Position numbers and translations under genes: made by a program | Part shown: positions 31,401 to 33,708 of the stretch, piece after piece | How the letters are laid out: every line of letters starts with the position of its first letter | How positions within the stretch are numbered: position 1 is the first letter of the stretch | Source: RUG14223 sp051881075 | Lineage (GTDB): Bacteria > Bacillota > Clostridia > Oscillospirales > Acutalibacteraceae | Length of the DNA stretch: 45,625 nt | Assembly: GCA_051881075.1 (NCBI GenBank) | Contig: JBJEPE010000069.1 | Coordinates: forward strand, 1-45,625 | Direction of reading: 5' to 3' | Notes under the pieces: model-generated | The model's input: only the letters and a program-made list of their open reading frames with translations | Databases searched by the model: none | Told to the model about the DNA's origin: nothing

Positions 31401-33708
31401 CAGAATAGGCGATATTCCTGAGGGCGAAGCGCCGACGGATCCTGACTTCGACTTGGGTTCAAGAAATATTGAAGACGAAATTGTAATAATTGCAACCGAG
31501 AAGGAAGACGGAACTTACGATCCGGTTATTCCGGAGGATAAGGTCATAAGCGACTTTGGTGTTAAGGAGTACGAAACCAACCTAATCAGCGGTATAGTTT
31601 GGAATGATGATAACTATGACGGCATACGTCAGGATGATGAGTACAGACTTATGAACGTTAAGGTTGAACTTTCACGCCACTACTATGACGTTGAAAAGAA
31701 TAAGTGGGTAGCTGATACAACCTTTACTCCATTAACAACTCTTACAGATGCAAACGGAATTTATAAATTTGAAGATCTGCCAACAGTAGTACGTGTAAAC
31801 GGTGAAGAAAAGCTTGCCGGATACACACTCAAGTTACTCGATATCAACGAGGAGCTTAACGCAGACCTTATCAACAACTTAGCTCCCGATATAGATCCTA
31901 CGGATACTACTCCGGGTGCAATAGATGTAAATAAGGGCTCATGGGCAGTTACAAGATTCAGACAAGGCGATAATCCTGCCATAGACAGTGACCTCACGGT
32001 AGGTACTCTCGATCTCACACCGCAAGGCGAGTACATCATCGTTGCAAGAGAGAAAGAAAGAGACATGAACGAGAAGTTTACCGTTACATATGCAGGTGTT
32101 ACATATGACTTGGTAAGAGCTAAGTCTATAACAGGCTATGACGGCGGATTAAAGTCTTACAAGCTTGGCAGCATAAGCGGTATTATCTGGGACGATGACG
32201 ATTATGACGGTATTCTTGAGGTCGGCGAACCCGGAATTGAAGATATCGGCGTATATCTCTACAGATACTACTACGACACAACAACAAATCAATGGATAAA
32301 AGATTTAAGCTTTACAGAGCTTGATTACACAGATGTAAACGGTGTTTACCTGTTTGAAAACCTGCCTACCTTTGTAGACGTACCGGTATCAACATCTACT
32401 GACGCCACACCGTCGGGTGATGACGACAGCAACGATACAAACGGCGGCGATGCAGACAGCGGTAACACAGGTGATAATAACGATAATCAGGGACCGAGCA
32501 TAGACGGTACTTCCTTCTATAGCGCAGGCAAAAAGGCTCTTATGCTCAGTAACCCGAACAACGGTATAGTAATTAACCGTAAGAATAGGCTTAACATTAA
32601 GCAGCTTGCAAATACTAACGGCGGCGGTGACTCAGGCGACGATGATGATCAAGTCAACGTTGATGACGATGACACAATAACCGACGGTTATAACAGATAT
32701 CTTGCAGGTTATACCTTACAGGTTAAGGAATTACCAACGGGCTTTGCAGTAACTAAGTACAGACAGACTACAGACCTCAACACCTGCAGCAGTCTGAACG
32801 CAACAACGTTAATGCTTACAGAGCCTGATGAGTACATTGCAGTTGCTTCAAAGGCACAAACAGGTACAAACGGAATGTACAATGAATATTATCTCAGATA
32901 TGACGCAACAGGAAAGCTGTACGATATAACCGACATAGACGAGGATGTACTTGTTGCAGGTACAAACGGCGGCTTGCTCAGATATAAGAACGGCGAACTG
33001 AATGGCAAGGTATGGGATGATACAAATTACAACGGTTACATAGACGGCAATGAAAAGGGTATAGCAAATATACCTGTAATAATTGACGAGTTCTACTACG
33101 ATAAGGACGGCTGGCATAAGGTTGAAGATCAAACTAAGACAGTCTACACGGATAAGAACGGTAACTTTAGCATAGGCGATTTGCCACTGTTTATTGAAAT
33201 CGACGGCGAGAAGTACCTTACAGGTTACGAGATTCACCTCGGAGATGTTCCGAAGCCATACGTACCTACAGAGTACAGAACGAACAACGGTAAAAATGAC
33301 AGTAGCTTAAAGCCAAATTATGAGTTTAATTATCCTGAAGCAACATTCAAGGATAAGATAGTGCTTGCACCTATTAAGGACAGCTCATCTAATCCTGAGT
33401 CGGTTAAGTATATCTTTGATATAACAAGACCGAGAGATAATATAGACCTTAACGGCGGATTGTATAAGAAGAACTCGGTAATTCCGGGTCCGTATGATCC
33501 TATAAATCCAACACCGGGTCAGGATGTTCCTGTTGTTCCGGGTACACCGGGTAACCCTGTACAGACATCTGATAATACACCTGTAGAGAAGATAGCTTAC
33601 ACAACGATGATTTGCGGACTTATCTGTCTTGTACTCTTCGTATTCAAGAAGAAGCGTGAGGAAGATGAGAGCGAACAGCAAACCGAAAGCGTAAGAAAAA
33701 GATTATAA
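1450..33708 (+). CDS. Giant (10,752-aa) wall-anchored surface protein with 18 SdrD_B-like modules
   Basis: This is a single uninterrupted frame of 32.26 kb. The start is ATG 1450, chosen from its AAAGGAG. Residues 1-41 are a signal peptide: basic MDNFKRT..RR, then the hydrophobic core ISILLAIIMVFGTITVSF, with cleavage near VVRA. Residues about 42-6640 are Asn/Asp/Tyr/Thr-rich beta-type sequence with no confident family. Some parts resemble DUF11-like adhesin modules ('..LPGESIAIRIRTQV..', '..LQPGYRIVIELMCPV..'). An acidic Thr-Asp-Ala and Gly-Glu linker lies at about 2576-2634, and a five-fold 17-residue helical repeat at about 5512-5600. From residue 6640 come 18 SdrD_B-like domains (G-x-x-W-x-D-x-x-Y-D/N-G-I), each with a companion segment. 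Then follow a Pro-rich linker, PVQTSD at 10703-10708, a membrane helix and a basic tail. It is probably a sortase-anchored adhesin or stalk of roughly 1.2 MDa. The ligand is unknown. Confidence 0.93.
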   Translation: MDNFKRTISDSARRCISILLAIIMVFGTITVSFNAMPVVRALDEVGPAWDLYWQDFYLAGGGMPRQIEDIEGFPVETGKFTYMISQADKFIGTVVARPRSTDGYYSSVKITIDLPYILQTTGGAFLQYQGSLPDDVMTKGITIDETHYDIKKVFGIEAASVQLEEGWVIEAANDGSVISTGNDDYYRDHITVYSFGTLKVKNQQTPTFTFRFFSADPNDYDPATKSYNNLPENIVGTCNLSTSYQKFTKSDQTEYLGNSTKWDTLAENVEHDTCVTLINSNLTWEVQLEQIKNTPTPFVDTNNNKQVTNTVTWQHYNYMVYKASILNTSTQINSEIDSFAITMVPLNDLDSVNGHRGVNNNDMMMWLYSGGSDGEEVDASHVQFVDYDNPTMEQYLYQYYVGVPDAGGALIYDITELDDNQLNALDMEHFSNVGDFNLQTLPYKFNGQSGFVIQVGREIDKEYGEDKYSKIYSPTKIKKLQEENDPNVDNYHSSKTYLIAIPYTSTFLQQYDNKMRTIGTIYFDQNGSTSWSQSVMGTPTSLLPNAEYCFNAKRVSFTYNKYVLDSIGQKQSDKIVKLFDTDSYYIGDFGNTGNIDLFNSEIADTLPENMSLSKIILNIDPSDGDITDVFYSPTNDESASPSYASASPTYSSTLNTKWCWEVKDKNDLSKILYFGFSNGEEAKFLSMGELGLSFTRNGDQYILDASSLEDEDWVEAKAGSGYSFTRLFKIRLAYRIPKYTTFKSNVQIMCDFPIKLRFTNNAEAYNEYWLWDTSGRQYIFYPQGIKYICSTTDYDAKYFAKDDNTVEYTKYDRILYESKGYEDTSYIYKLTINPTILGQYYNTADGSPTGYGEQVKNTDSASITVGDAIPEISGTGSYYNAVTAEVETKNPSTPQEVPLNMPVAGQRFYLGNRGISMLHPSVLTIDNLYIENKLVGLEATEIVLSKNLILNSTIEELILSGYEKSKIENDINVFDTDTKASILLKFSDYFTVSGTTITPKNGAYVDDYGNYRIKLRESVTDDIVGQGTDGTTSTIKYLNRVDILFKYFNSTDSSGESLSLANINANYPNKNDRLFVEIFGADNTQEISTTNASFFTDNNYNKYIGGYNRFTNSWNIRTGLNISEFTSSSTGKLNGKEITADIYAYAVWDDRITNIYDSSYYQSRNTSVPNKVGQKDEVYYSFIPSNSPITSDGAMARLEMTTSSSPSTTEFDSTGFEVLIRNNTASVAKIELYDKDSTWGLVGNGNRWSTTNPPKPKIILMSLDELKAGFKSQTPENDANGSYYLDNNNVKFYIEGDTIRNNNTNTVYYEIAKYMSFDVTGDATGKSVKVNFEEAGFTTNAKSSLNLLKNVRVYFNNYHGAVYNANNNQCPEIRLYGITDWKGSHSASASIYMVGTETNVFSSSNSSAFSIKVINPQINTTVNRTVDDGTSQLLQKEIGTIPNKSIQFNATYNKAEEDWYEYRFTNSSYSKIGIDDDTDGSKRVAMNVTMNIDNLSRIGTRYDNNEPVITGFLTDRIVIDYDHINSGEMAYIEFFDYDGTVKLKLTYDDIQDLIANGDITTSGDTFIITMEQLRKIAQDNGKIFYMLKKINITYYEFARHITYDENSNGRPLNVKIYGECERYTSSSSNSIFQTTQTSSTTFITGYDRSDSARFVLDNTGFSVNTHIYYGNIDEKIVSASTSDGNYTITGVPYDRDFTFTADFANKSKSIFDDIEIVVDIPYGNSSLRTNVNNVSTAEKDSGFHVTSFSITRKLIELFETYDPALSINQRVKDGIFITGYDEANNNKITVWLEPIFSDDDDNKHLSVNITGFKVYKQDASALNSVEYIKDIPFTGDTLSFTDLELESILRNDTNTSILGIFALTQVKIVGQRMYITTGDRTENKMTFNGYDDSPINAKDRFNVVTKHYYGQFRRFLQKDTYTSDYGFSYNNTYSDYSLAYISKMYYDTEAIAFYYDSESTNPIGDKYTKAATAIEHLRTGHAYHDGWTNRFFSESFGAGSAQDGDADNSELEIGYKAMGSYAADFRQYLQFGGTLPMDGLDNYYGTGAAVGYSSQEQGSMGYITAASYNTAATVDVKMEIPTAYFDSYYIKLDNRALPYINYVTIEYTDGTVIKVSGDSIRNNSAANTNEAGHTKLNLLADLAALTANVDSDGYIADVTALFNNDLDNYYKAPNVYTQAYYNTCVRAQEIHFNIDINRDQFKADGKTPNEPDYGTWFSQLDTSTQAAFEVSGRFIKVGQVKCYVTSDIEIGGKVLKTVITETGTEDVERSKRRITSGDTKKNSLKDASGLINDNLLKANAFVGDSNNGSQWSYKNYYYYYTISCWHHWWYGHQHNGYYLYSDTYTAGHQISVVYVDIRTDNDNITKGVQGYIAREYNDSVEFGDLYDLERNNAGYTGSTYNNYDISYYKGSYKTSSGTTVRQSTNNYGCSCHGSGMPVNTDYSSLSAALDDKYKVYRCDRDDWLSKFTYTDQLVITEDLPPIMPDPDYDFKGFLTEGIGINESIYKYLDKIELTFSNITSNPNNPNATSKVTIDISSKTDSAGNTVDISAIDAEHDKKGQKQHYLGFDMSASYPEEEELPEIEDSDKPEEPDPGEATDTDATDTDATDTNATDTDGTEDPGTGEGEGEGEGEVINKEATFTFDSATNTYILSQNTFVTGFKLYLKDVPGQMNKTKEVTRSELEAEYGYAGTWDFSYINSKLPANEVIKSGNIDMQIYGRPYTIKTIYEDSWGTNNVTLTYRTNNDPSTQKSSSDSARMMGYVIPFKGGYWLTAIGARAGASNIPSDKDGLSSSTAVTDYVRDQVYNSPANKIDNNTPTLFTFGAKIANQKIEEAFLTDRRNRPAQIDSATVTNTLSYVYGGRTYNDFRLKNIYIDKEFVDATTNWFNITNFKITINGNSLPIVLKHDGAHTKQEIAYMPTADGLSYEYYVYLPDATTIPTMTPGTLYYTFNVEQFIREFEIRRVNNEIGFALNLLPAYNGASVINTVATGCTQYVRPYTSDFKIEFKAMYPDRLNNDTTLNNGEYLTFNHKEGYTYGYDGYYVDRTYDNFMDDIWDETSTPTFGKEFNSYPSYQKYCYLQTVFTSSDPNADISHYVNFSTGKPNMTNTARGIAVNDSYFVRNYVSTMTYTMQRYYNTSDMYYFAYDKDSTDRSDNTKISNNVTYVSPNNLTHYDYVDYILTVTVPSGAELPMEHTDMYFIAPVGQRIVEWEIANSVPWQSGDGTKINDDGKHITSYITKDGVTATFGKSSFTDSAITAIKDKFYLYVDGDKTTDSNTNVTTYNDTAYRYAAFSLGDGTKNLADATAAGTTYKDLTKSYDGRTYDQILPGESIAIRIRTQVVPGNTEYVNSSLITATGYVQTMPKHEYPQYSLTNGSTPPTAQLENHADYNTDYTSASYEQVTGNAMYQEIVKKIPNNDLKNRPLNGNNGYRSIRVTAYNTIRHQQVTNQSVTYRFDDDKERYDERPAKVTATNIWNETGHLLDTMTETISFLDDNKKRGFSLTKRFYPYFNHSNVTIGGEVGSDNVRDTVTDVPLLSKVKVEYLLDDDKSKLGNLITGTLASGSNSRVYDGISDGSSNWVYGGTFYYGTYTDVDGNTQTGYYYLDETQAGDPDLTGDDLTRIKSETFLRKVAQVRWTYYDVQGFDNTSVYTGSNFSASSSKQKVLLTSAEYGNVLTFTGVGRYENTRTSTGALNDTYTAYVTLHQSMLHVHSEYTSVVDANGDEISKELFEKNVVMNTITGTTHVVWRDKAVVTVHTQVFDTEGQASATYNANAEQKTSYRPGDSMYQRMMVFNRYNEISGGAQSSTQGAIYNPVFYDKLPEYLSNEVYTKYIDDKNSVSSSDIEFRWTHTSRDGNTVTAVYSSLAELRAAGYELEITLEKKDSEEYDYGGAIIYTDGYNNVNDCSKKFNDWKPASDKSNVYKISYNIYKLAIVDAGGNEVVMPVGDRIEIWYRTSARLENLPIVYTASTYENDTASSTNQNVVQAVHPAYFPRIGEYYTYSNYYYYYTAYNHYGQAYPMGEGFTGSGNANGSDVNAVNKVNAINNSGIVMDMNLLIHDIGFTSMLKINEKTNIAQVELWELHDHSYSFVPGSATQNTQSGGAYGQSIHLAAISGNNNVLFDLDMATANNMQAVQYEADDIGTNGIRTNLPTHTRYTTRGTNVNNYSKSGNATYERDWAEYITNNRTSIGDIWNKGSGNKYEDDATYKSKSSPIVWSETRLHLNTAWLTGAVGIESLSGNVEYQATSGDKTAQAVNPKYNYVVRSYSDSNKIWIGDYYNWEENINDTLDDNSVTSLEYDEIFNINLSSYNYGDWDLDGTVFTYTFANGMEPVFDEDGNVLVNYIKVGGTVITDKNLFDVELIQTPDTPIDDVKYLAPKADQDPSINSSTRTGTSGSLTDIESYTANNYYPADECIPWVVKITIKSTLGKWFNRGSNKNYYQEVQLVGHVAESLETENRTVQAMYYDRLITEPYVAAGSQNHYYYQIYDYDHFDGSSLNMPNNQRGNASGMSGNGLLAMDYVWNPTNYNTYPNIMYQQYWKDGTTLYYSGMSPNTPYINGYNVHSDEINTTEHIEVTNTKSSDKAISMGNLTSSYYANGTNESSATINVEYHYADGYTYNLSSNVGDIYNIYAYDDHTRAAATGARATERLPVIRNWTTIAGVNSNGLPANEYGTNISDYYLDSEGEINYVTVHVENKYWWNNCYHNYETDGGQRGTYFSPVMTVILPEEVVPIGVPKDDLNGKKSRFDKNNANNAKKYVELYVSKVDWATGTSTSVADLTLNGQDQTANPSKGKYTATCMYDSSINRYVVKIVSEDYTALNSGNGVYLNREQIANHRAAATAINSDELYNFSFKIMTSSEPDKTVTSLATGEEYREEALCKAYESIRTYVSSLMDDFKFLVDEDIDGNPYTVLSKTNDNVRKDSIGRLNFSVNNGSGERLPYEGMYVYDENSENSIAANDKGKDNAYLFNIEDICKDKGLPYYKSDKLLTPKGLNADGNLKEASNDFNYNNKTTHDVDCFGEDRLNDMGVASTLVVALSQARLRNNTYVTTNSNTSVNAIDTVNIDYRTSGNSGAKNLKYVSVNKADTNNMTWVDPLMDGNTETDATYPHLYTDGKFDYSDVLWYNVLIENTTESTSYPYLYDSAIHHAKFVVTYELPRLVTFWDVDNIEEDVLLEYYNAKDGKMYECTVKEWIELGGGFEIVKNLNDHEGVNKDGTYVYTTNDNPPSEKLVIELSTPKDTLFDSEDDSSFVAGHKPAGYFKSGSRLTVKLKTRINNTDVREVNWEQYYCKSYVTIDKSDGAFAVIADGEHAGKFARELRSAEGEHYYNNGSKMYMLTDPDGLTMYKDDLSYYGYEFRFSEQSSNRIAWVNSVKDDSDKDVDYNLDGDFDDVYTTSNSRYIQVKSTSTVVRIDTLEPSLLVSDPDSIRVMTKDPTFKGSDEIDIFVDQAVNIGSSVNEFIVNYEIPYWGQMKAIKDQQEIGVGDENQPIIHFVSTGSWALPDYRALADDYITYEELPRAIRTKFEERYYFRYISTSMQEHYKKYFRFYLLTDELQQAYERRFNFTSLTEEQKNTYRQYYSYYTSTKEMQDYYKAYHNILSKHLKVYPYVLLASNPWSENYQRMEGSKKDGAYLGNINADSDGNAIAGKELGWVRVGDAKGYGIDENQLLVINADDNNDGKYDILDDTIFENISGFNPTMQILQINWVIKAEAFTLTDEEKAALSAVSVKNINVSSKDTIEKISLGTDMYGEEIFETIVHTDTTMTVNEDTVKLDESNGSFVNYLDMLSNRAAEIGTAKWSFSSTQAPEYFPVPIGFRLNVDADFYHDGIQEMNEYDEHKYHTNAGIHKYPLSDYVDETLGKSNGVVQNGIRIVMTSSPVNNDLSYAMHSNHFATIYTKYDDYKYTLTSNMSRAGFFVDPEVPYLGIDIDEYYFSGNQYTKFEWRNNISSINTDNSTMVKYKITYKNLSSEMLNTVRYKNTLASEDKVTDPNIVVALPYLETMQDGKFQQVEFYKKNEDGTYARDENGYLIRDDSIEVNQGYKTVAKKKVINGVESAGSAESDFEYLAYNSDSITPQWNWHIENEYGEYVEMGEDELAVKAYITQVMTGEDYDPDKDYDIATNTDAKYEPYIEHSVAHNVDSPTFDYKPINNTVYNRKLINYEFSGILQPGYRIVIELMCPVEETNTSIMLTELLQAKAYGFKKGSFNAFIPDVNGGATRTVAYEVDSRNVNNNSFEDMAITITSDTLGFETNTTMNLEKDTKTDVETRTDNIPTKLPEGSKLSYNCTIENGSNSTNITSNFLYPYILDYLPYYGDYYVYKNTISGVPDSRFSQWSGILDVDSIEVIRNEPQYEEGTRNIISVDKIKMYNADFEETKKAIENNTLDPINAYELWVGPITREVSTVDGQSVYKFKVNKTIETRPTQRNDVVLTDKDGNIVYDDFGNPKTTTVETSEDVIVPVLPGIDITDNLTKLQSMYEHGYRETAEQKADTGNVYKGDYFVKLSDILYHHTHKTLSDGKSNPSYIDDEEYEELIEGIGAIFMQVSEKYTMQKGITFELKYDLDTPLNVPKHIGEIDAMVLNPHTGELEFDAQKYTREAQPYTAWNSFLCKWASYDGQSNSTRNESFKAGAYTYAPSDKAYIGSYVWVDYNYDQDYMSEAEYTHGENRRYLIQTEKNPLDINDAELDAKYKADINGDGVINREDDPGVNGVLVELLSENGHNINSEGQAIIPDIQPEDSGGVTRWTVIDDATGKPMESGSIFGKYTTTFNGPITYTTKTDYYGNKGYYMFANLTPNQKYMLRFTFPDQYSNYSVTTTTLGENYGDRTGDENIKAYEKELENTACTINKKILDPKTGVETIVTETTTYGKNSYDIAVYRQGKLVYTGLSDAEYKNMVENSNKLTTSIETSTPSAEHPSGLLVVQTVDCIIPMPLVTDTTTVVGKDGDFELTKHDIYDYRMTSINLGVSRGHIYSGVAWLDESNRDGQLYSDGIRQENEQLLKNIMVAAYEVDKDGNISDTVALDGDSVPCISVTDENGVYTVRLQADRRYVLKAVDLNDGTAEGGSRVVKNAVTGELETVILKPTPMIYSNSPVKYEYDNDLIKSLQGFRTRPFTVEVPKDGTGNTIYDGDILDDDGNLLERAEAAGLKGQSFMTNNTISLGFVDGSRGFLGQWLWEDEDYDGIKDNEEQGMEGVAITLEQYYYYYTDKDDPSTYEWRRLTDENGVPVDRYVSTNEAGVYLFQNVKSFITVNNIDYLAGYRICLEDRNDIQILEDGALNTYDNTAILDKYALTKFKVNNFEDDTLTKLSDQSTVNSDMLMTPVVFDNDNNKTLIGAVTPSEVENPTGNKYYIVGDDYWLDIETPDEDGNPTEKKNYVIGATENTAERNSNITVHRLDQFDIDNETYTEEQLKFIIIAGELDDPANAIAPTSLRFNYDPTTDTTTYYDTADAQRLLDFSIGLKKIEYSTISGYVWDDRSSATSKYQYDGIYQTDEENGVVGADVMLEAYYLSEDSDGNYKYNRWTAGDITTKTLKAYEPQDSDPADIYAYASGYYIFENVPTYFTVVTDRIDLGRKLAYYRIKLTGLPSDYNGYAVTRFNQGGKGYLNSTLIAYNEDVPEIAPHHCEVREPTIYNDWAEELLKYDYSDSLFYSASKGNANNQAQYYMTTWENGDYFITAAQSEETYFEPYILYDAEPIRRDDVFGNKAYCNAYDYLRAVNYTVEDGNGINGGILKPQLGSISGFAWVDETAAGDNTTNYNGIYDKDVLVGSQRITEAPYKQLTILLQEYYFDDVAQQWKLSNRNGRTVKEGTKDVVYENDGLKYAEKRLTATDGTYSFDNLPTFITVTEEINGETVTHNCLAGYQVYLASIPSGYVLTKYWVNNTDEHVSKGYIDENEQVTNIPLTVSRINRADSNTYNNDNEMIIIAKVAEQGTNSGSNLANVNPRANDTYAGLDYNHYYTKKVMVKTIDGLGSADDPIYYDILNARSTDTFDDIDVAFKAIETSTITGYIWEENRAYDGIRNGEQSFTGVGVVYEQYYYDTTKQQFVLNATSAPQKVQPSGTYAGKYVFTGVPSFINVGGINYLAYYRIRIDGELNKNYAITHYRVGTGIDSDWISEDDFERYGYPTYSIDGQTTTTDVYGKTGNYPIANYLTAPADDFFTLAEAVSASDVPNTPYIIYDYKDGTSNAVAYDLANSIGAVTDVYNAGVKAYSNGSNTISGVIWNDANYNGIKDSNEVNVKATVILDQYYFDHNDGKVKLSKANLSTQTTGSYRFSNNCPYVEVDGTKYLALYKVRLERIPEGYAATKFSVECADNVVNSDLYIEDATLSTFKGLTPLTSFTRDFTKDVHTLQQLDMNDGDDFIVLAETADNGSGDTSGELNNKYVVEYKGVKYDLAETPVAATTSSNHYDAGIIPYQTSTIQGYIWEDVDYDGIRKLPTDGSDKKAIAYDVNVALIQYYYKNGEWYISDIDTAKVDDVRATGSGVHVGYYTFTGKAPYVDIVENGKTARYVAQYSLAVIDDAGYLDVKKNYAITRFKQGVNGEIDSDLYYVKQQPLDASKVKFKDAATEVKAKKVFTDDYPYGYWLTTKVDDDNNIEQLRFTVADEKESTDSSVGTDPYTAGNNSPYMINCNVDGNANATQFNIIRANNISNEYNGAYSKYASTTNITGQFFVEDTDDKKYYNGIYDTAVGSNDEAYNKYDTDNLVKVTLYQYYYKDNKWISNGEYATDTINDNSVRNGRYSFANVPSYIYIAEDDAVYPTAYTLKVTSWDNRYAPTIYRYYKGLSGLAGAEVDSDLIADTMYLTAEGELIIPARKAVANKIGGNNNPNTTHTINVASKETHFVAENPNSGAEAKYTNVNQNITRETTGSYTVDLIEAADKAEYFDAGMVEYLYTRIEGDIWMDYDYNGIRDDSDTNITNSDAVVSVSLERYIYNINNDGKWVRDTSFNKTVNTDNGHYLFYSDNNNPYIKTYLVEDGNVYLYGYKIKINMATVPDSFAITKANVMTNGEAKDSDLDYKTGYLTKSDEYLVAARQLTDAEVQEHYKDRFNGNNVDNVYAINYSCKIDPSTGAYTVDTTKPYYYDIVKSTNYNDFSAGVTTYSKGEVSGFIWNDGSCGCADPHCEHRYNGIRDVNESGQFIESAMNGNIYNIQIILDKYVSRPDPDDATKYIWVYSGEAARQNINSNGEYKFEDVDTYTVENGITYLCGYKIRIDGDNETYKKQLANFAITRANTNDAVGFVDTKEYNNRPLYDSDITTIDNKLYLTKGQEYLVFAKKDVENVSGEKYIAKGPDGVSYDIVKSVDAMDRFDGGYKEFGTGSIEGYFWYDNGTIYTAGGGVTYYPTQDGDGEYDDGEQFVQEVVELKLTQYYYNTDTCKWIENTNFTPIYTDTHELKDNNIGNYDYGFYRFDDLPTYVPVVIQGGNTSYMLAGYKIDVVNEVSDNLCHNYSVTKYHANGVTESDDSDLLANSFKDWVIAPYEECIVVAEETTSDRRTPYTVDVSSVNTYGNIKRNVLYEMVTGIERDGYNAGLRGYDATTQITGTIWNDVKYDGIYDLTGEKPDEPIKDLKVTLHMYYYNGSKWIELADRQETTKTDEDGNYRFTNKPGAIWGSDDNLYLTGYKIEVADPTKTSDIVPYGITKYRVSDADGVTVSSLKSIDNKYWMVDNKSDEYLIVARPTTSSDSIYEVTYNGITYDTRRTIGTPTLADPNPDPIRYDGGFTRISRNTILGSIWDDADYNGIHTMNEDGLKDVVVYLDRYVYKDGKWNLDDTYTRATSITNINGDYAFTGLETFRNEGTGKYYLYGYKLSVDMEKLRQTYPNYTVSKYHVYNDGKIHTDDNDLISATGELTENNEYIIIAENVGTTSTSSEYAIYYNGYYYDGSEDSESDSSHSGALVLCSSGGNIKGSVFDDKDCDTVRDDGESGKKDYDIYADVYYYDEDKGEWIKTDTTLSTKTDGDGNYEFNNLPTYVIGDDGKIHIAGYDIRIGDIPEGEAPTDPDFDLGSRNIEDEIVIIATEKEDGTYDPVIPEDKVISDFGVKEYETNLISGIVWNDDNYDGIRQDDEYRLMNVKVELSRHYYDVEKNKWVADTTFTPLTTLTDANGIYKFEDLPTVVRVNGEEKLAGYTLKLLDINEELNADLINNLAPDIDPTDTTPGAIDVNKGSWAVTRFRQGDNPAIDSDLTVGTLDLTPQGEYIIVAREKERDMNEKFTVTYAGVTYDLVRAKSITGYDGGLKSYKLGSISGIIWDDDDYDGILEVGEPGIEDIGVYLYRYYYDTTTNQWIKDLSFTELDYTDVNGVYLFENLPTFVDVPVSTSTDATPSGDDDSNDTNGGDADSGNTGDNNDNQGPSIDGTSFYSAGKKALMLSNPNNGIVINRKNRLNIKQLANTNGGGDSGDDDDQVNVDDDDTITDGYNRYLAGYTLQVKELPTGFAVTKYRQTTDLNTCSSLNATTLMLTEPDEYIAVASKAQTGTNGMYNEYYLRYDATGKLYDITDIDEDVLVAGTNGGLLRYKNGELNGKVWDDTNYNGYIDGNEKGIANIPVIIDEFYYDKDGWHKVEDQTKTVYTDKNGNFSIGDLPLFIEIDGEKYLTGYEIHLGDVPKPYVPTEYRTNNGKNDSSLKPNYEFNYPEATFKDKIVLAPIKDSSSNPESVKYIFDITRPRDNIDLNGGLYKKNSVIPGPYDPINPTPGQDVPVVPGTPGNPVQTSDNTPVEKIAYTTMICGLICLVLFVFKKKREEDESEQQTESVRKRL
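4561..7140 (+). repeat. Divergent N-terminal module repeat in the giant protein
   Basis: Four stretches share a pattern of a hydrophobic pair, a V/I-x-I/V strand, an aromatic-rich turn and often a closing '(I/F)(Y/F)G' strand: LNRVDILFKYF (4561), LLKNVRVYFNNY (5488), MLKKINITYYEF (6205) and ALTQVKIVGQRM (7033). The period is about 720-930 nt (240-310 aa). The first three are followed by FVEIFGADN, EIRLYGITD or NVKIYGECE, and the fourth by a looser TFNGYDDS. This was recognised by eye. It suggests an old tandem expansion and is not assigned to a named family. Confidence 0.4.
9172..9348 (+). repeat. Acidic low-complexity linker (Thr-Asp-Ala repeats then Gly-Glu repeats)
   Basis: Within the giant protein, an acidic Glu/Pro stretch leads into a five-residue-type repeat of the ATDTD kind (four and a half copies with N and G variants, 9235-9300), then alternating GEGEGEGEGE (about 9319-9345). 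Such stretches are flexible inter-domain linkers in surface proteins. Similar STDATP linkers occur near the end of this protein (about 32392-32409) and in the 3,339-aa protein (about 44311-44328). Confidence 0.75.
17983..18252 (+). repeat. Five tandem 17-residue-type helical repeats within the giant protein
   Basis: After a degenerate first copy (EELPRAIRTKFEERYYFRY), four 17-residue units follow in exact register: STSMQEHYKKYFRFYLL, TDELQQAYERRFNFTSL, TEEQKNTYRQYYSYYTS and TKEMQDYYKAYHNILSK. The pattern is T-x-E-x-Q-x-x-Y-x-x-Y/F-F/Y with many Lys, Arg, Glu and Tyr. It is predicted to be alpha-helical, in sharp contrast to the beta-rich surroundings. The family is unknown. It corresponds to residues about 5512-5601. 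Confidence 0.7.
21370..33480 (+). repeat. Array of 18 SdrD_B-like modules with companion segments
   Basis: Modules begin near 21370, 22351, 22939, 23842, 24655, 25456, 26092, 26701, 27439, 28129, 28756, 29401, 30058, 30622, 31153, 31579, 32167 and 32989. Each opens with a strand and calcium-type loop such as SISGIIWDDDDYDGI or TISGVIWNDANYNGI. A strand ending in a (Q/D/E)(Y/F)YY-type aromatic motif follows, then a 'N-G-x-Y-x-F-x-N-L-P-T-F' strand and a 'YLAGYK(I/L)' strand. These are the hallmarks of SdrD_B domains, which in staphylococcal Sdr proteins bind calcium and stiffen the stalk. Between modules is a further conserved segment ('(F/Y)A(I/V)T(K/R)..', '..EYIIVA..', 'Y(D/N)(A/G)G'). The repeats are diverged in sequence, so the array is old and not a recent slippage product. 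Confidence 0.88.
32386..32691 (+). other. About 100-residue insertion inside SdrD_B-like module 17
   Basis: Module 17 reads normally to ENLPTFVDVP and resumes at RYLAGYTLQVKE, two strands that are nearly adjacent in the other modules. Between them lies an acidic Asp/Asn/Gly-rich segment, a short hydrophobic and basic core (FYSAGKKALMLSN, INRKNRLNIKQLAN), and a second acidic segment with DDDD runs. It was recognised by comparison with the other 17 modules. The function is unknown, perhaps an exposed loop or a cleavage or display site. Confidence 0.6.
33541..33705 (+). other. C-terminal sorting signal of the giant protein (PVQTSD)
   Basis: A Pro/Gly-rich linker leads to NPVQTSDN (about 33553-33576). 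After VEKIA come a hydrophobic helix (YTTMICGLICLVLFVF) and a positively charged tail (KKKREED..VRKRL). This is the three-part layout of sortase substrates. The motif has Ser where the usual fourth residue of the TG pair is Gly. The neighbouring large protein has the normal VQTGD. Confidence 0.8.

Noticed and set aside
21370..33480. CRISPR-like or satellite DNA explanation for the repeats
   Set aside because: The period is 430-980 nt, conservation is at protein level only, and reading frame is kept throughout, which fits protein modules.
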